Assembly (NCBI GenBank): GCA_028688015.1
Contig: JAQTZB010000001.1
Location: 163,563 to 227,562 of the forward strand
DNA from: Elusimicrobiales bacterium
GTDB lineage: Bacteria > Elusimicrobiota > Elusimicrobia > Elusimicrobiales > UBA9959
Direction of reading: 5' to 3'
DNA: 64,000 nucleotides
Below are positions 61,320 through 64,000 of the stretch, in pieces. Every line of letters starts with the position of its first letter. Position 1 is the first letter of the stretch. Both the position numbers and the translations under genes were made by a program. The notes beneath the pieces are model-generated. The model was not told where the DNA came from, searched no databases, and was given only the letters and a program-made list of their open reading frames with translations.

Positions 61320-64000
61320 TCAGATGGGGGTCGGGATCATCGCGTAGTCGCGCAGTTCCGCGAAGAGGTTGAAGTCGGCGTCGAAGGCCCACGCGTCGTA
61401 GAGGCTGCGGTTGTCTTCGGTGCGGCCCTTGAACACGCCGTAGAGGAACAGGGTCTCGGGGTCCTGAGGCTCGTGGTCGTAGGCGATGGCGGCGCCGATG
61501 GCGTCGGGCAGGGCCATCGTCCTGTCGAACTGGATGTCGCGCCAGCCGCAGGCCTGGAACAGGGCCTCGAATACCAGCGGGTGGAATACCAGCTTCGGGT
61601 GCGTCCCTTTCCAAAGCGGCGCCTGCGGCCGCTTGAAGACGGCGAGCACCGAGCCTTTGTCCACGGCCAGGATCCCGTCTAGCACCTGGAAGCTGGGGCC
61701 GTGGAAGTAGGTCTTGTAGATGGTCGCGTTATCCGTCTTGTACTTTTTCGACTTGGGGAGGACGGGGCGCATGCCGGGCCCCCACGCCGACGCTGACTCC
61801 TGCGCCGCCGAGGCCTTGAAGTGGGTACGGGTCTGGCCCAGGCGCACGCCTTTGGGGCTGACGAAGTCGGATTCCAGCCGCATCTCCACCAGGTCGCCGG
61901 CGGCGGCGGCCTTGATCTTGACTTCGGCCGCCTTGTTGCGCAGCAGCTTGATCGGCACCGCGAAACGCACGCCGGTCAGGGCTTTGGGCGGCTTGCCGGT
62001 CACCACGGCGGCGGCTTCGGCGAAGGTTTCCAGCCCCATCACGCCGGGCACGTAGGGCGTGCCGTTGATGGAGTGGTCGGCCAGGTAAGGGTCGGCTTCG
62101 AGCGAGAAGTCCTTGGCGGCCGCCAGGCTCTCGCCCTTGAGCAGGTCTTCCACCTTCGGGGCGAAGTGGAAGCCGGTCGAGCCCGTCGCCGAGAAGCCGG
62201 GCTCGTAGTGCAGCTGCTTGTCCCAGTCCAGCTTGCCCAGGCTGCCGGACAGGATGATCTCCGGCACCTTGCCGTAGGCGATCTCGTCGACGAAGGCCTG
62301 CATGCCCTCCTCGGGGTAGAGGAACTCCATCTCCTGCGACTTCAGGAACGCCTCGACGCCGGGGCGCGCGCCCATGCCGATCTGCGCGTAGCCTGTCATG
62401 TCCACGCTGAGGGCGCGCAGGCCCTTGTTCTGCAGGCTGACGCAGAACTTGGCTATGTAGTCCGAGGCGGCGGCGTAGTCGCTCTGGCCCAGGTTGCCGA
62501 ACTTGCCGGCGATGGATGAAGCGACGGCCCAGAAGCCCTTTTCCTTCACCGCGCCGGACTTCCACATGTTGATGGCGGACTCGGCCTTCACGTTGAAGAT
62601 CAGGTTGAACTCCTCCACGGCCTTGTCCACGGCGAGCTTCGAGCGCTCGAGGCCGGCGAAGTGCACCATGCCGTCCACCTGGCCGAAGTCGCTCTTGAGG
62701 TTGTTCATCACCTCGGCGAGCATCTCGTTGTTGGTCAGGTCGCAGCGGTAGTAGTGCACCTTCACGCCGAGGGCGCGGATGGCCTCGAGGTTGCGGTGCA
62801 TGTCTGCCGCGTCCTTGAGCCGGGTGTATTCCTTCTCCAGCAGCGCCGGGGTGGCCTTCTCGGGGCCGGCTTTGAGCTCGTTCCACAGCTCGCCCATCTT
62901 CCAGGCCTTAAGCTGCGCCTCGTCCATCGCCGTCAGCCGCTTGGCCTTGTCGTTGATGTCTATGATGTCGAGCACGATGATGTTGGCCTTGTGCTGCTCG
63001 GCGAGCATGCGGGCGAACATCGCGCCCAGGCCGCGGCCGCCGCCGGTGACCACGACGTTCTTCCCCTCCAGCTGGGTGGTCTGGCGGGACTTGTCCAGCG
63101 CGGCCGGCTTGCCGACCATGGTCCAGCGCTTGCCGTCGGCGTAGCCGATGGCGAGGCGCTTGTCGGAGTAGAGGATCTCGTAGAAGGTCTTCTGAACTAT
63201 GACCTGGTTGGAGGAGCTGGGCTCGAAGTCCAGCAGCTTGACCGCGCTGGTCTCCAGCTCCTTGCGCAGGCACAGCGTGGCGCCGTGGATAGCGCCGTAG
63301 ACCGGGTCGTAAGCGTCCCTGGCCTTGTAGCCGAAGCCGCCGTCGAGCGTGGTCACCACGGCCATGAAGGTGGCGTGGCCGGGGTCCGCCTTGTGCAGCG
63401 CGCCGGACAGGTACTTCACGGCGAGGAACAGCGGCAGGGCGTAGCGCTTGAGGTCCGCGAAGGCGGCGGTGTCCTTGGACAGCGATTTCACCATGCAGCC
63501 TGGCAGGTAGACTATTCCCTGCGTGTCCGGGTGCGCGGCGGCGAAGTCCTGCAGCGCCTTCTCCATCGCCGGGATGTCGGAGAAGTTGACCGTGATGGCG
63601 TCCTTCACCTTGGTCTTGGCCGGGGTGAAGATGTAGGAATCCGCGCGGTGCTTGTTAAGCTCGGCGCGGAAGGCCTTGGCCAGGTCCAGGTCTTCGGAGA
63701 AGATGGCCACCGGGCGCGGCGCCAGCTTCTTGATGACTTCCTGCTCCACCGGGGCCGGGATGATCACCGGCACGTGTCGGATGTGGCGCTTCGGGTGCTC
63801 GACCTTGGGGGCAGGCCTCGGGGCGGGCTTTTCCTCTGCGGGCGGGGCGGTGGTCACGTCCAGCAACTCGGGCTGTTCGGGTTTGGCCGCGCTCTTGGCC
63901 GGGGCGGCGGCAGGCGCCGGCTGCGGAGCGGCGGCGGGCGCCGCTGCCGAGTCCAGCACGAAGCGGATGCAGTGGCGGATGGTCGGGTAGTCCTTGAGCG
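61320..64000 (-). CDS. PUFA-synthase/PKS-like megasynthase, C-terminal ACP(end)-KR-DH part, open at the right edge
   Basis: The frame extends past the called Met into LKDYPTIRHCIRFVLDSAAA (end of an ACP-like domain). SDR/KR: VVVTGGGRGLGAMFARML...SSIAGKFGNLGQSDYAAASDYIAKF. DH: DHSINGTPYVPGVMGLETFAEAA (HxxxGxxxxP). Confidence 0.87.
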   Translation of the reverse strand, partial: LKDYPTIRHCIRFVLDSAAAPAAAPQPAPAAAPAKSAAKPEQPELLDVTTAPPAEEKPAPRPAPKVEHPKRHIRHVPVIIPAPVEQEVIKKLAPRPVAIFSEDLDLAKAFRAELNKHRADSYIFTPAKTKVKDAITVNFSDIPAMEKALQDFAAAHPDTQGIVYLPGCMVKSLSKDTAAFADLKRYALPLFLAVKYLSGALHKADPGHATFMAVVTTLDGGFGYKARDAYDPVYGAIHGATLCLRKELETSAVKLLDFEPSSSNQVIVQKTFYEILYSDKRLAIGYADGKRWTMVGKPAALDKSRQTTQLEGKNVVVTGGGRGLGAMFARMLAEQHKANIIVLDIIDINDKAKRLTAMDEAQLKAWKMGELWNELKAGPEKATPALLEKEYTRLKDAADMHRNLEAIRALGVKVHYYRCDLTNNEMLAEVMNNLKSDFGQVDGMVHFAGLERSKLAVDKAVEEFNLIFNVKAESAINMWKSGAVKEKGFWAVASSIAGKFGNLGQSDYAAASDYIAKFCVSLQNKGLRALSVDMTGYAQIGMGARPGVEAFLKSQEMEFLYPEEGMQAFVDEIAYGKVPEIILSGSLGKLDWDKQLHYEPGFSATGSTGFHFAPKVEDLLKGESLAAAKDFSLEADPYLADHSINGTPYVPGVMGLETFAEAAAVVTGKPPKALTGVRFAVPIKLLRNKAAEVKIKAAAAGDLVEMRLESDFVSPKGVRLGQTRTHFKASAAQESASAWGPGMRPVLPKSKKYKTDNATIYKTYFHGPSFQVLDGILAVDKGSVLAVFKRPQAPLWKGTHPKLVFHPLVFEALFQACGWRDIQFDRTMALPDAIGAAIAYDHEPQDPETLFLYGVFKGRTEDNRSLYDAWAFDADFNLFAELRDYAMIPTPI

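Overview
High-GC bacterial chromosomal window. The lineage is not provable from sequence; an Elusimicrobiota-like genome is my low-confidence guess. From left to right: (1) about 18.1 kb of one uninterrupted minus-strand reading frame, open at the left edge. It encodes a giant secreted protein: signal peptide, DUF2341-like domain, fibronectin/LamG-like modules, roughly 50 Ig-like repeats, and a FlgD-like C-terminal domain. The ORF track shows only antisense shadows here because the frame has no stop in the window. (2) A two-component/HD-GYP signalling cluster with an MFS transporter. (3) Housekeeping genes: lnt, methyltransferase, M20-type peptidase, PAP2-type phosphatase, valS, rnr, dtd, a DUF192 protein. 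(4) A MutL-like ASKHA ATPase, a barrel-sandwich/KOW-like protein and four consecutive membrane genes led by a DUF6754-like protein. This looks like a coherent, functionally undescribed system. (5) PpiC and MscS genes. (6) An unusually structured non-coding region at 47.64-47.99 kb. (7) An 11-gene complex-I-shaped operon (Nuo A,B,C,D,H,I,J,K plus three antiporter-like subunits) whose large subunit keeps both CxxC [NiFe] motifs, so it reads as a membrane-bound hydrogenase rather than an NADH dehydrogenase. (8) A PUFA-synthase-like locus: the C-terminal ACP-KR-DH part of a megasynthase, an Sfp-type PPTase, a carboxyltransferase, and a truncated NodU/CmcH-like carbamoyltransferase homolog that has lost its signature histidines. 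No tRNA, rRNA, CRISPR array or intact transposase was recognised.
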